From Paenibacillus_AB hodogayensis (GTDB taxonomy: Bacteria; Bacillota; Bacilli; Paenibacillales; NBRC-103111): a DNA stretch of 64,000 bases. Made by a program: the position numbers and the translations under genes. Where the stretch lies: assembly GCF_039536325.1 (NCBI RefSeq), contig NZ_BAAAYO010000001.1, positions 1,054,001 to 1,118,000 of the forward strand. The letters run 5' to 3'. The notes below the pieces were generated by a model, which was not told the origin of the DNA, made no database searches, and was given only the letters and a program-made list of their open reading frames with translations. Below are positions 17,738-25,563 of this stretch, piece after piece; the first letter of the stretch is position 1, and every line of letters begins with the position of its first letter.

Positions 17738-19531
17738 TTACTTGTACAGCGGTCCATACGCGCTGCAGGCGCGGTAGTCCGCCCCTTCGGAATCGCTCGT
17801 GCCGAAGGCGTTCCATGCCGACGGGCGAAACACGCGTTCGGCCGGCACGTTGTGCATGCTCACCGGAATGCGCAGCATCGAAGCCAGCGTGATCAAATCG
17901 CCGCCGATATGCCCGAAGCTGACCGCGCAATGGTTCGAGCCCCAATGGTTCATGACCGAATAGACGTCGCGGAACGGGCCTTCGCCGGTCAAGTTCGGGA
18001 CAAACCATGTCGTCGGCCACGTTTGGTCGGTGCGGCGGTCCAGGATGTCGTGCACGTCGTCAGGCAGCTCGACCGTATAGCCTTCGGCAATTTGCAGCAC
18101 CGGCCCGATGCCGGCAACCAGATTGACACGAGCCATCGTCGCCGGCATCCCTCCGCGCGTCGTGAAATCGGTCGAGAACCCGCCTCCGCGGAAAAAGTCG
18201 ATGGCCGGCCGCCACTGCGTCGCCTCCAGACACGCCTGCGCCTCCTGCTCGGAAATGTCCCAATGCGGCTTGACCGTCGGCGCCCCGTCGGCATCCTGCT
18301 GCCGTCCCGTCCAGTCCAGCGAAGCCGGGCCGGAGTTGATCAGATGGATGACGCCGTTCTCCGCGCGGCCGCTCAACCGCTGTCCGGTCACGCGCTCGAC
18401 CGCATCTGGGCTCCAGTACGTGCGCACGTCGGCGAACAGTTGGGCCGAATGGGTAAGCAGATGCCCGAACAGCATCGTCACTGCATTCAATGTATCATTT
18501 TCGGTGGACACCGTATAGGGCTCGCGGATGCCGTTCCAGTCGAACGAGGTCGTCAAGATCGCCTCCATGAAGTCGCCGGTCGGATAATAGTCCGTCCATG
18601 CCCGCTGCCCTTGGAAGCCGGCGGCGATCGCATTGCGGCCGTGAGCCTCCTCGCCGTACCCCATTGCCGCCAGCTTCGGGTTGCCGACCATCAGGTCGCG
18701 CGCGATCAGCGCCATTTTGACGATCGTCTGCCAGTCTCCGTCCTTCTGCTCGCTCGTCCGCTTCAAATGTTCCGGATTGACGTCCTCGCCCTCGCGGCAA
18801 TGCTCCTTGACCCATTGAAGCGCTTTCTCAAACTCGGCTTGGTCGTAAATGCCTTTCTCGATGCGCCGCACGAACTCCGTCATGTCGACGTACTCGTTGC
18901 GCATGCCCAGATAGCGCTGGAAGAACGGCTCGTCGGCGATACAGCTGGCGATGCCCATCGACACGTTGCCCATCGACAAATACGATTTTCCTTTGAGCGT
19001 TGCGACCGCAAGCGCCGCTTTGGCGAACTGGAGCAGCTTTTGCCGGACGTCGGGCGTAATCGTCTTGTCGCCCATATCCTGAACGTCGTTGCCATAGATC
19101 GCGAACGCCGGCAGCCCCTTCTGGTTATGCGCGGACATTGCCGCCGCCAAGTAAACGGCCCCCGGGCGCTCCGTTCCGTTAAAACCCCAGATCGCCTTCG
19201 GTATCGTCGGATCGGTGTCGATCGTCTCGGTCGGGTAGCACCAGGACGGGGTGACGCTAATCGAGACGCCTACGCCCTCGCGCGCGAATTTCTCCGCCGC
19301 CTGCGCCGCTTCGGCCACGCCGCCGATCGTCGTATCGGCGATGACGCATTCGACCGGAGCGCCGTTGGCATGCCGGAGATTGCCGCTCAACAGTTCCGCG
19401 ACCGAACGCGCCATCTCCATCGTAACCTGCTCCAGCGATTCACGAATGCCCCCTTGGCGGCCGTCCAGTACCGGGCGGATACCGATTTTCGGCAAACTTC
19501 CTTTAAAACGATTGACGTATGGCGAACTCAT
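17738..19531 (-). CDS. fucI: L-fucose/D-arabinose isomerase
   Basis: Metal-dependent ketol isomerase (L-fucose to L-fuculose, D-arabinose to D-ribulose), cytoplasmic hexamer in known members. The protein has 597 residues, the usual FucI length, with family stretches KIGIRPVLDGRQGGIRESLE, VSITPSWCYPTET-like SVTPSWCYPTE, DKTITPDVRQK and the C-terminal NHWGSNHCAVSFGHIGGDL. The ATG at 19531 has a perfect GAGGAGG site. It is the first gene of the fucI-araB operon and is preceded by two identical palindromes, so it is probably under a LacI-type repressor that is not in this window. Confidence 0.95.
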   Translation of the reverse strand: MSSPYVNRFKGSLPKIGIRPVLDGRQGGIRESLEQVTMEMARSVAELLSGNLRHANGAPVECVIADTTIGGVAEAAQAAEKFAREGVGVSISVTPSWCYPTETIDTDPTIPKAIWGFNGTERPGAVYLAAAMSAHNQKGLPAFAIYGNDVQDMGDKTITPDVRQKLLQFAKAALAVATLKGKSYLSMGNVSMGIASCIADEPFFQRYLGMRNEYVDMTEFVRRIEKGIYDQAEFEKALQWVKEHCREGEDVNPEHLKRTSEQKDGDWQTIVKMALIARDLMVGNPKLAAMGYGEEAHGRNAIAAGFQGQRAWTDYYPTGDFMEAILTTSFDWNGIREPYTVSTENDTLNAVTMLFGHLLTHSAQLFADVRTYWSPDAVERVTGQRLSGRAENGVIHLINSGPASLDWTGRQQDADGAPTVKPHWDISEQEAQACLEATQWRPAIDFFRGGGFSTDFTTRGGMPATMARVNLVAGIGPVLQIAEGYTVELPDDVHDILDRRTDQTWPTTWFVPNLTGEGPFRDVYSVMNHWGSNHCAVSFGHIGGDLITLASMLRIPVSMHNVPAERVFRPSAWNAFGTSDSEGADYRACSAYGPLYK

Positions 19532-19556
19532 GGGAAATCCCTCCTCAAAAGTTAGG

Positions 19557-19568
19557 GTTATCGATAAC
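19557..19568. promoter_or_regulatory. Palindromic operator 1 of fucI-araB
   Basis: GTTATCGATAAC, a perfect 12-bp palindrome with central CG, as is typical of LacI/GalR-family operators. It lies 26 bp upstream of the fucI start codon. Confidence 0.75.
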
Positions 19569-19623
19569 ACTAAAGATTGTTTCCAAACGCAGCCTCCATC
19601 AAAATGGGCAAAGGCACCGTAGA

Positions 19624-19635
19624 GTTATCGATAAC
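19624..19635. promoter_or_regulatory. Palindromic operator 2 of fucI-araB
   Basis: A second exact copy of GTTATCGATAAC, 67 bp upstream of the first. Two identical sites flanking the likely promoter suggest co-operative or looped repression. Confidence 0.75.
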
Positions 19636-19777
19636 ATTTTTCATTTAACTTTAGTTTATTCCGAAAAGCGGGTACGTGCAAGCTCTTTTTTTAGGGGGGA
19701 TTTTCCACAACCCCCACCTCTTTTCCACGTCTATATGATTATGATCTATACCTGTAAAAGCTAGGAGGAATTTACCG

Positions 19778-20854
19778 ATGAAAAAGTTCGTGATCGGCTT
19801 CATTTGCGGAGCGGCCGTCGCCGCCTCCACCGCGGTTGCCGCTTCCGACGCGATCCAGGCGCATTTGTTTCCGAGCGAGGTGTTCATCCGCAGCGGCGAG
19901 ACGACGATCCAGCCGATCGAGGTCGACGGAGAAAATCCCGTGATCAACTACAACGGCAAAGCGTATATTCCGCTCCGCACGTTCGCCGAAGCGTTCGGGC
20001 TCCATGCCCGCTTCGAGGAAGGAAACCCGGACGATGGTGTCAAACACCGCATAACGCTGAAGAAATACGATATGCCCGACGACAACAATCTCTATCTCAC
20101 CGATCCGGATAACCATGTCCATATGGGACAGTTTTACATGAGCAGGCAGCCAAACGGCCAATACGTGCTGACCCGCGGCACAATCCGCATCGACAAAGCG
20201 CTGGACAACAAGGCAATCTCGATTTCTGCGCTTGACGTTAACGGAAAGCCGATCGGGTCCTCGAATTTTGTATACATCGACGGCTCGAACGCCGCTCCGC
20301 CGCAGCCCGGGGAAACTCGTACGTTCTCTACGCTGATCGCTCTTAACGGCAGGGAGGTGGACTCCTACAAGGTTGCCGTCCGCGACGTGATGACTCCGAT
20401 CCAAAACGAGCAGGTCGGGATGTTTTTGAACGACGGCGTGGTCGCGGCACTGTTTCCTTCAAACGGCTTCGATCCCAAACCGCGACAGGGAGACACCATG
20501 CCGTTCCATGCCTCGTTCCAGAACAACTACAAAAAGGAAATCGTCCTGGAGCCGTATGCATGGTCATGGTCCGTCTACAGAATGGACGATAATGGCGAAA
20601 CGGGCCCTCTCGTTCTCGAGCAGCCACTGCCCGCGATCTCCGGTCCGCTCGCGGGCTGGGCTTCCTACTCGATACCCGTTAATCTCGATCTGAAGCGGGA
20701 CAAGGACGGACAGCCGCTCGCCCCCGGACGCTACCGGATCGTTCTGAACCGACCGGATACGGTTGGCTACCGTTCGGAGGGGAGCGACCTCGTCACGGAA
20801 AAGCTGCTGACCAATACGCGAACGCCGAACGGGTTTGGATTTGAGCTCGAATAA
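19778..20854 (+). CDS. Secreted protein with copper-amine-oxidase-like stalk domain
   Basis: Exported protein of 358 residues; the signal peptide is MKKFVIGFICGAAVAAST..AVAA and the start has a TAGGAGGAA site. Residues about 30-95 form a stalk/copper-amine-oxidase N-terminal-like domain (VNPVINYNGKAYIPLRTFAEAFG pattern, here NGKAYIPLRTFAEAFGL), a wall-associated module common in Paenibacillus. The middle carries an Ig-like region and the C-terminal part (PFHASFQNNYKKEIVLEPYAWSWSVYRMD) looks like a second beta-sandwich. No catalytic motif is visible and the function is unknown. It is divergent from fucI. Confidence 0.75.
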   Translation: MKKFVIGFICGAAVAASTAVAASDAIQAHLFPSEVFIRSGETTIQPIEVDGENPVINYNGKAYIPLRTFAEAFGLHARFEEGNPDDGVKHRITLKKYDMPDDNNLYLTDPDNHVHMGQFYMSRQPNGQYVLTRGTIRIDKALDNKAISISALDVNGKPIGSSNFVYIDGSNAAPPQPGETRTFSTLIALNGREVDSYKVAVRDVMTPIQNEQVGMFLNDGVVAALFPSNGFDPKPRQGDTMPFHASFQNNYKKEIVLEPYAWSWSVYRMDDNGETGPLVLEQPLPAISGPLAGWASYSIPVNLDLKRDKDGQPLAPGRYRIVLNRPDTVGYRSEGSDLVTEKLLTNTRTPNGFGFELE

Positions 20855-20950
20855 ACGGACTCGCGCGCGTTAGAAAAGCTTCTGATCGAAGCCTCTCGAT
20901 GAAACGCATTCGAGCTTCAGAGGCATCTGCTCATAGACAGGAAGAAGCGC

Positions 20951-21604
20951 CTATCGGTGCCCCTTCCAAATAACGGCGCGCACGCGGCCCACCGCCTCGT
21001 CCCTCCACTCCTCGCACTCCCGCAGCAGCGCGGATGCGCGCTCCTCATACGCATCCCGCTCCCCCTCGTCCTTCAGCGAGGCGAGGTTGATCTCTACCGT
21101 CAAATACGCCGAACGAGCCGACGTTTCGAACAGCAAAGCGCCGATGCCCAGATCGGAAATCACGTTCGGATTGCCCGCAGCGGCGAGACGCGCCGTCAGC
21201 TCCATCGCATCGCGGCATACCCGCATAAGCGCGAGCGGCACTTCGATCGCCTGCTGCGACGCGTGCCGAAGCGCTTCGGCACGGGCCCGCTTCTCCTCGT
21301 CCGTCCCTTTGGGCAGCTTCAGCGCCGTCATATACCGGTCGAACGAGGCGATATCCGCCTCCAGCAAGTCTTCGCAATCCCGCGTCCAGCCGCTCAGCCG
21401 GTCAACCGCTTCCCGCATCGCCGGACCGACGTCGGCAAACTTCTCCCCTTGCGTGAAATTGGCGGTCATCGACACCATTGCCGCTCCCAGAGCGCCAACC
21501 AGCGCAGCGGCGCTGCCGCCCCCGGGCGTCGGCACAGCCGCTCCGGCCTCCTCCAGAAACGAGCGGATCGTCCGGTCGAACCGGCTTCCTTCTGTCGTCG
21601 TCAT
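20951..21604 (-). CDS. fchA: Cyclodeaminase/cyclohydrolase family protein (methenyl-THF cyclohydrolase-like)
   Basis: Small helical enzyme of 217 residues from the C-terminal formiminotransferase-cyclodeaminase family. Family members either remove ammonia from formimino-THF or hydrolyse methenyl-THF to 10-formyl-THF (FchA). Visible features are PTPGGGSAAALVGALGAAMVSM, the glycine-rich N-terminal signature, and NPNVISDLGIGALL. Its ATG overlaps the folD stop by 4 bp (ATGA), which indicates translational coupling. The pairing with folD under a ZTP riboswitch supports a one-carbon folate role. Which of the two reactions it catalyses cannot be told from sequence. Confidence 0.85.
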   Translation of the reverse strand: MTTTEGSRFDRTIRSFLEEAGAAVPTPGGGSAAALVGALGAAMVSMTANFTQGEKFADVGPAMREAVDRLSGWTRDCEDLLEADIASFDRYMTALKLPKGTDEEKRARAEALRHASQQAIEVPLALMRVCRDAMELTARLAAAGNPNVISDLGIGALLFETSARSAYLTVEINLASLKDEGERDAYEERASALLRECEEWRDEAVGRVRAVIWKGHR

Positions 21605-22485
21605 GCGCGTGCTCCTCCTTTCGTTTCAACGTCGCGGCGGGCTTCCTGCTGGAGCCCGATCGCCCGGATCGCATTGACGAACAGCAGCGCGGTCGTCAGC
21701 GTGCCGACGCCGCCCGGCACCGGAGAGACGGCAGCGGCCGTATGGATCGCTTCCGCGTCGACGTCGCCGACGACCCGGCCCTCCTCCGCCTCGTTAATGC
21801 CCGCGTCCACGACGACCGAGCCGGCGTGGAACATATCCGCGGTCAGCAGCCCCGGCCGGCCGACGGCGGCGATGACGATATCCGCCTGCTTCACATGCCG
21901 GCTCAGATCGGCGGTGCGGGAATGGCACACCGTAACGGTCGCCTGCTCGCGCTGGAGCATATGGAACAGCGGCAGCCCTACCGTCTGGCCGCGGCCGACG
22001 AGCGTTACGTTTTTCCCTTCGAGGGAGTACCCGTAAGCTTTCAGCAGCAAAATGCACGATTGCGGCGTAGCCGGGTACAGTCCCGCTTCGCCGGTCATGA
22101 CGGCCAGCTTGTTGGCCGGCGTGACGCCGTCTACGTCCTTCAGCGGATCGATCGCGGCAGCGACCGCAGCGGCCGACACATGGCCCGGCAAAGGCAGCTC
22201 CACCATAATGCCGTGCACCGATTCGTCACGGCTCCAGGCGGAGACGAGACCGACCAGCTCCGCTTCCGCCGTCTCGCGCGGCAGCTCGGCCAGCACGAAC
22301 TCGATCCCAAGCGAGGCGGCCAGTTTCTTCTTGGCGTTGGCGTAATAAGCCGAAGCCGGATCGCCCTCCACGAGCAGCGCCGCCACTTTGGGCACCACGC
22401 CTTCGGCTCTCAGCCGGGCAGCCTCCTCGGCCGCTTGTGCCCGCACCCGGGCCGCGGTTTCCTTCGCATTCATCCAAATTCCCAC
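21601..22485 (-). CDS. folD: Bifunctional methylene-THF dehydrogenase / methenyl-THF cyclohydrolase
   Basis: Converts 5,10-methylene-THF to 10-formyl-THF for purine synthesis, cytoplasmic. Motifs: DPASAYYANAKKK (the Tyr and Lys of the YxxxK active site), ELPLPGH (Q/E-LPLP loop), KDVDGVTPANK, GRGQTVGLPL (NADP site) and the C-terminal SPVPGGVGTLTTALL. GTG 22485 gives 294 residues and aligns the N terminus (GIWMNAKETAARVR) with the family's IDGK region; ATG 22473 is a possible alternative. Both have weak ribosome sites. A much longer open frame upstream is not coding because it crosses the riboswitch and its terminator. fchA overlaps the stop. Confidence 0.93.
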   Translation of the reverse strand: MGIWMNAKETAARVRAQAAEEAARLRAEGVVPKVAALLVEGDPASAYYANAKKKLAASLGIEFVLAELPRETAEAELVGLVSAWSRDESVHGIMVELPLPGHVSAAAVAAAIDPLKDVDGVTPANKLAVMTGEAGLYPATPQSCILLLKAYGYSLEGKNVTLVGRGQTVGLPLFHMLQREQATVTVCHSRTADLSRHVKQADIVIAAVGRPGLLTADMFHAGSVVVDAGINEAEEGRVVGDVDAEAIHTAAAVSPVPGGVGTLTTALLFVNAIRAIGLQQEARRDVETKGGARA

Positions 22486-22523
22486 AGCGATACACCCACT
22501 TTGCCTAGAATAGCCGGACAAAG

Positions 22524-22570
22524 AAAAAAGCGCCCGAAGCGTGCCGCTTAACGCGGCCGCTTCGGACACT
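22524..22570 (-). terminator. Riboswitch-controlled intrinsic terminator before folD
   Basis: Minus-strand stem AGTGTCCGAAGCG / CGCTTCGGGCGCT (13 pairs including two G-U), 16-nt loop, then TTTTTT. It starts directly after the aptamer, so it is the expression platform. Confidence 0.85.
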
Positions 22571-22571
22571 T

Positions 22572-22646
22572 TACCCAGGCGAACGGTCATGTCCGTTCCG
22601 CGCGCTCCCTTGTGGTTCCCCACCGATTCGCCAGTTACGCGCGGAC
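22572..22646 (-). promoter_or_regulatory. ZTP (pfl-type) riboswitch aptamer
   Basis: On the minus strand the conserved core CTGGCGAA...GGTGGGGAACCAC..GGGAGCG is followed by the second conserved block CGCCTGGGTAA. Stem P1 CCGCGCG/CGCGCGG (22638-22644 with 22598-22604) closes the first part, and the loop-3' block pairing corresponds to the known pseudoknot. The ZTP class senses ZMP/ZTP, the purine intermediate that accumulates when 10-formyl-THF is short, and normally turns on folD, glyA or purH. Its 5' edge overlaps the end of the sensor kinase gene. Confidence 0.93.
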
Positions 22647-24467
22647 TTGATCCTTTTTCCATTTTAGCAAATCCGGCTCCAAAAGAGAAGCGTCCGGCAC
22701 ATACGGCAAATATAAATCGATGACCGTCCCGAGACCTTGTTTGCTCCGGATATGGATCCGATACGACTCGCCATACGTCAATCTCAACCGTTTGTTCGTG
22801 TTGAACAAGCCGATGTGTCCCGTCAGCTCCGTATGATTCCGCACATGCTCTCCGACTGCGGCAAGCCACTCCGGGCTCATTCCGACGCCATTATCGGTTA
22901 CGGTGATCCGCATGCAGGACGTAGACTGCAGCTGCGCTTTGACTTTAATCCGGCCCTCTCCCCGCTTCTCCTTCAGCCCGTGGTAAATGGCGTTTTCAAT
23001 AAGCGGCTGGAGCGTCATTTTCACGATGCGGCAGGACTGAATTTCTTGCTCGTCGTATTCCCAGACGACGTCGAATGTATGCGGATATCGGATTTTCTGG
23101 ATATCGATATAGCTTTTCGCCACTTTCATCTCGGTTTCAAAATGAACGATCTCGCCCGAGCCGTCCAGCGCGTAGCGGAGCAGGTTGGACAAATTCTCCA
23201 GCATGGCGTTCGCCGCGTTCGGCCGTCCCGTCAAGCTTAACGTTTTCCAATAAATCGTCTCCAGCGTATTGAACAGAAAGTGCGGATTGATCTGGTTTTG
23301 CAAGGCCAGCAGTTCCGCCGATTTCAGCAAATATTTTTCTTCGGACAGCTGCAGCTTCAACTGATTCCGCTCGGCGAACGATTGCAGGATGTTGTTCACG
23401 ATGAAGCCGTATTCGTCCGCTCTGACGGAGGGCGACGGCCCGGGACGCGGCACTCCGCGTTCATGCGACCGGATGGTCGAGACGATCAACTGGATATGCG
23501 CCACGCTTTTCCACGTCATGAAGGCGGCCAAAGCAAGTCCCAGCAGCATTGCCAAGCCGATCGACAGCAACGTCAGCAGGCTGAGCTGGGACGGAATCGC
23601 ATACAGCGATTGCCTCGGCGTGACGGAGATGTACTTCCATCCGTTGTCCGGCGATTGCAGTTGGAGCAAGGAGTAAGATTCGCCCCCGAGCTTAATAACG
23701 ACCGCTTTGCCGGAATTATCGTTAAAGCGTTCAAGATCGAGCTCCCGCAAATACGGATAATCCCGGTTTTGAAACAAAATCCGGTTGTTCTCGTCGGCGA
23801 TCAGCAGGCTTTGGTTCGGAAGCGTTTCGATATGCTGCAGCAAACTTTCGATATATCGGGTGCGCAAATTGAGCGCGATTACGCCGTCGGGACTGCTGCG
23901 AGTCGTCGAGGTGAGCGATTTGTACACGGTCGTAATCGGAGTCGGCTTCTCGAACGAATATCGCGTAATTGTTCGCGATTCGGCGAATATCCCCTGCTTG
24001 CTCTGGCCGCGCCGGTAGCCGTCGAACCACGAATGATCCGGGTAATCGCCCAGTCTGGCCAACCCTTCCGTCGTCGAAGTCAGAAAAAAACCGTTATCGT
24101 TCTCGATATACACATAAACCGACTCGATGTACGGCCTTGCATTGGCCGGCGTGTCGATCGAAGCTTTGAGCGTATTCATCAGCTGATTCTGCTCATACGT
24201 AAGCGTCTGCGTGCGAAGCACTTCTTTCAGCGAATAAATGACGCCCGGACTGCTGAAGCTCAAATATAGCGAATCCAGCTCGTGGAACAGCAGCTGAATG
24301 TTTTGATCGATCTGGGTGAACAGGTTCGTATTGTTCCGTTCCACCTCGTTGTTCACGTAACGCTGCACGGCTAAAAACGACAAGCTGCCGAGAAGCAGCA
24401 GCGGGACGACCATCGGAACGAGAAACAACGCCAAGTTTTTGACGAAAAACCGTTTGCGCACCTTCAT
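22635..24467 (-). CDS. YesM-type sensor histidine kinase
   Basis: Membrane sensor of 610 residues. TM1 spans about 8-32 and TM2 about 295-318, with an extracellular dCache-like domain between. Then come a HAMP-like linker, the His-kinase motif QINPHFLFNTLE with His396, and an HATPase with DNGVGMSPEWL and a GLFNTNKRL motif. YesM proteins act with YesN-type AraC response regulators to switch on carbohydrate uptake genes. The ATG at 24467 lies 7 bp after the regulator stop with a TAAGGA site, so the two are co-transcribed. The divergent ABC/sulfatase operon is the likely target. The 3' end overlaps the ZTP riboswitch start. Confidence 0.9.
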   Translation of the reverse strand: MKVRKRFFVKNLALFLVPMVVPLLLLGSLSFLAVQRYVNNEVERNNTNLFTQIDQNIQLLFHELDSLYLSFSSPGVIYSLKEVLRTQTLTYEQNQLMNTLKASIDTPANARPYIESVYVYIENDNGFFLTSTTEGLARLGDYPDHSWFDGYRRGQSKQGIFAESRTITRYSFEKPTPITTVYKSLTSTTRSSPDGVIALNLRTRYIESLLQHIETLPNQSLLIADENNRILFQNRDYPYLRELDLERFNDNSGKAVVIKLGGESYSLLQLQSPDNGWKYISVTPRQSLYAIPSQLSLLTLLSIGLAMLLGLALAAFMTWKSVAHIQLIVSTIRSHERGVPRPGPSPSVRADEYGFIVNNILQSFAERNQLKLQLSEEKYLLKSAELLALQNQINPHFLFNTLETIYWKTLSLTGRPNAANAMLENLSNLLRYALDGSGEIVHFETEMKVAKSYIDIQKIRYPHTFDVVWEYDEQEIQSCRIVKMTLQPLIENAIYHGLKEKRGEGRIKVKAQLQSTSCMRITVTDNGVGMSPEWLAAVGEHVRNHTELTGHIGLFNTNKRLRLTYGESYRIHIRSKQGLGTVIDLYLPYVPDASLLEPDLLKWKKDQVRA

Positions 24468-24474
24468 CCCGTCC

Positions 24475-25209
24475 TTAGCGGTTTCGATATTCCCGCGGGC
24501 TGCTGCCGAAATAGTGCTTGAACGCCCGGGCAAAATTTTTCGCGTTGCTGTACCCGACCATCTCGCTGACCTCGTACGTTTTGTAGCGGATGTCCATCAG
24601 CAGCTCGGCCGCTTTGTCCATCTTCACCTGAAGCACGAAATCGGAAAAATATTCGCCCGTCTTCTCCTTGAAATAGGTGCTCACGTAATGCGGGTTCATA
24701 TGGATAAGCCCGGCCGCCTCCTCCAACGTGGCGCGGCGGTAATTTTGCAGCACGTAATGGCGGATCGCCTGAATGATCTTTTCGTTGAAGCCGGCCCCTT
24801 CCGCCCCGGTCTTGGCCAGCTCCTCGCCCCGGTCTTCGTCCAACTCCGCCTTGAGCCGCGAAAACACATCGTAGAGCTCCTGATAAACGGTCGGTTTGAC
24901 GATATAATTTCTAACGCCATACTGCAGCGCTTTCCTGGCATACTCGAAATCTTTGTAACCGCTTAAGAAAACGGTTTTCACGTCCAGCTTGCGCTCGTAC
25001 AAGTGGCGGGCCAGCTCGATGCCGTTCATGACGGGCATTTTTATATCGCACAGCAGGGCGTCCACCTGGTGGTTCAGCATGTATTGCAGGGCGACCTGCC
25101 CGTTCTCGCAATGAAACGCGACTTGAAAGCCGATTTCCCCCCATGGGAAATAGCGGATCATGCCGCTGCGGATTTCAACCTCATCGTCTACGATGACCAG
25201 CTTGTACAA
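24475..25209 (-). CDS. YesN-type AraC response regulator
   Basis: Cytoplasmic DNA-binding regulator of 244 residues. The receiver domain (1-118) has the acidic pair Asp8-Asp9, phospho-acceptor Asp55 (LLCDIKMPVMNG), a Ser near 88 (VFLSGYKDFEYA) and Lys106 (IVKPT). A short linker leads to the AraC domain (about 140-244) with two helix-turn-helix motifs ending AKNFARAFKHYFGSSPREYR. It is compact compared with longer YesN proteins that carry a middle domain. The start codon is TTG with a GGGAGAGG site; no ATG fits. It precedes its kinase and is divergent from the ABC/sulfatase operon. Confidence 0.92.
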   Translation of the reverse strand: MYKLVIVDDEVEIRSGMIRYFPWGEIGFQVAFHCENGQVALQYMLNHQVDALLCDIKMPVMNGIELARHLYERKLDVKTVFLSGYKDFEYARKALQYGVRNYIVKPTVYQELYDVFSRLKAELDEDRGEELAKTGAEGAGFNEKIIQAIRHYVLQNYRRATLEEAAGLIHMNPHYVSTYFKEKTGEYFSDFVLQVKMDKAAELLMDIRYKTYEVSEMVGYSNAKNFARAFKHYFGSSPREYRNR

Positions 25210-25407
25210 AGAACCTCTCCCTTTCGTCCGATGATCGTTTCTTCGGGCTTAAGGCCCGGCCCACTTTTGCCGGCGTCCGTGTCGATACCGGCCTGCGCCA
25301 TCGGTGGACCGGGAGGCGGCTGCTTCCTTCTTTTTCGAGTATAGCTTATTTGGGCAAGGAAGTTTAGACGCAGGGCAAGAAAGCCAAAGCGGAAAACCCC
25401 AAATCTG

Positions 25408-25459
25408 ACGAAATGATACCTTTTCGGCCATTGCCGCCCAACCGCTGAACGAATGATAC
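25408..25459. promoter_or_regulatory. Direct repeat upstream of the sulfatase operon
   Basis: ACGAAATGATAC (25408-25419) and ACGAATGATAC (25449-25459): the TGATAC cores are 40 bp apart, close to four helical turns, upstream of the likely -10. Direct repeats at such spacing suit an AraC-type activator such as the adjacent YesN-like regulator. Confidence 0.4.
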
Positions 25460-25503
25460 GAAATATGAACCGGAGTGCCTTCCCCCCGATCGCTCCCGCT
25501 TTC

Positions 25504-25529
25504 TATACTGGGGGGAGAAAGCGGTAACC
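25504..25529 (+). promoter_or_regulatory. Probable -10 and cre-like site of the sulfatase operon
   Basis: TATACT (25504-25509) has no acceptable -35, which fits an activated promoter. Just downstream AGAAAGCGGTAACC (25516-25529) matches 11 of 14 positions of the CcpA cre consensus, placed where CcpA would repress. Confidence 0.4.
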
Positions 25530-25563
25530 TTGCAGCAACGTACAAAAAGGGAGGATTCGAAAT

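Noticed and set aside
16892..19555. Open frame of 887 codons antisense to araB and fucI
   Set aside because: Lies fully opposite two genes with strong family motifs, has Arg/Gln/His-rich low-quality composition typical of GC-rich antisense frames and no ribosome site.
20870..20950. Terminator after the stalk-domain gene
   Set aside because: Several GAAGC/GCTTC words can pair, but no consistent long stem with a T tract was found.
22486..22869. N-terminal extension of folD
   Set aside because: It would translate across the ZTP aptamer and its terminator and into the kinase gene; the family N terminus fits starts at 22485 or 22473.
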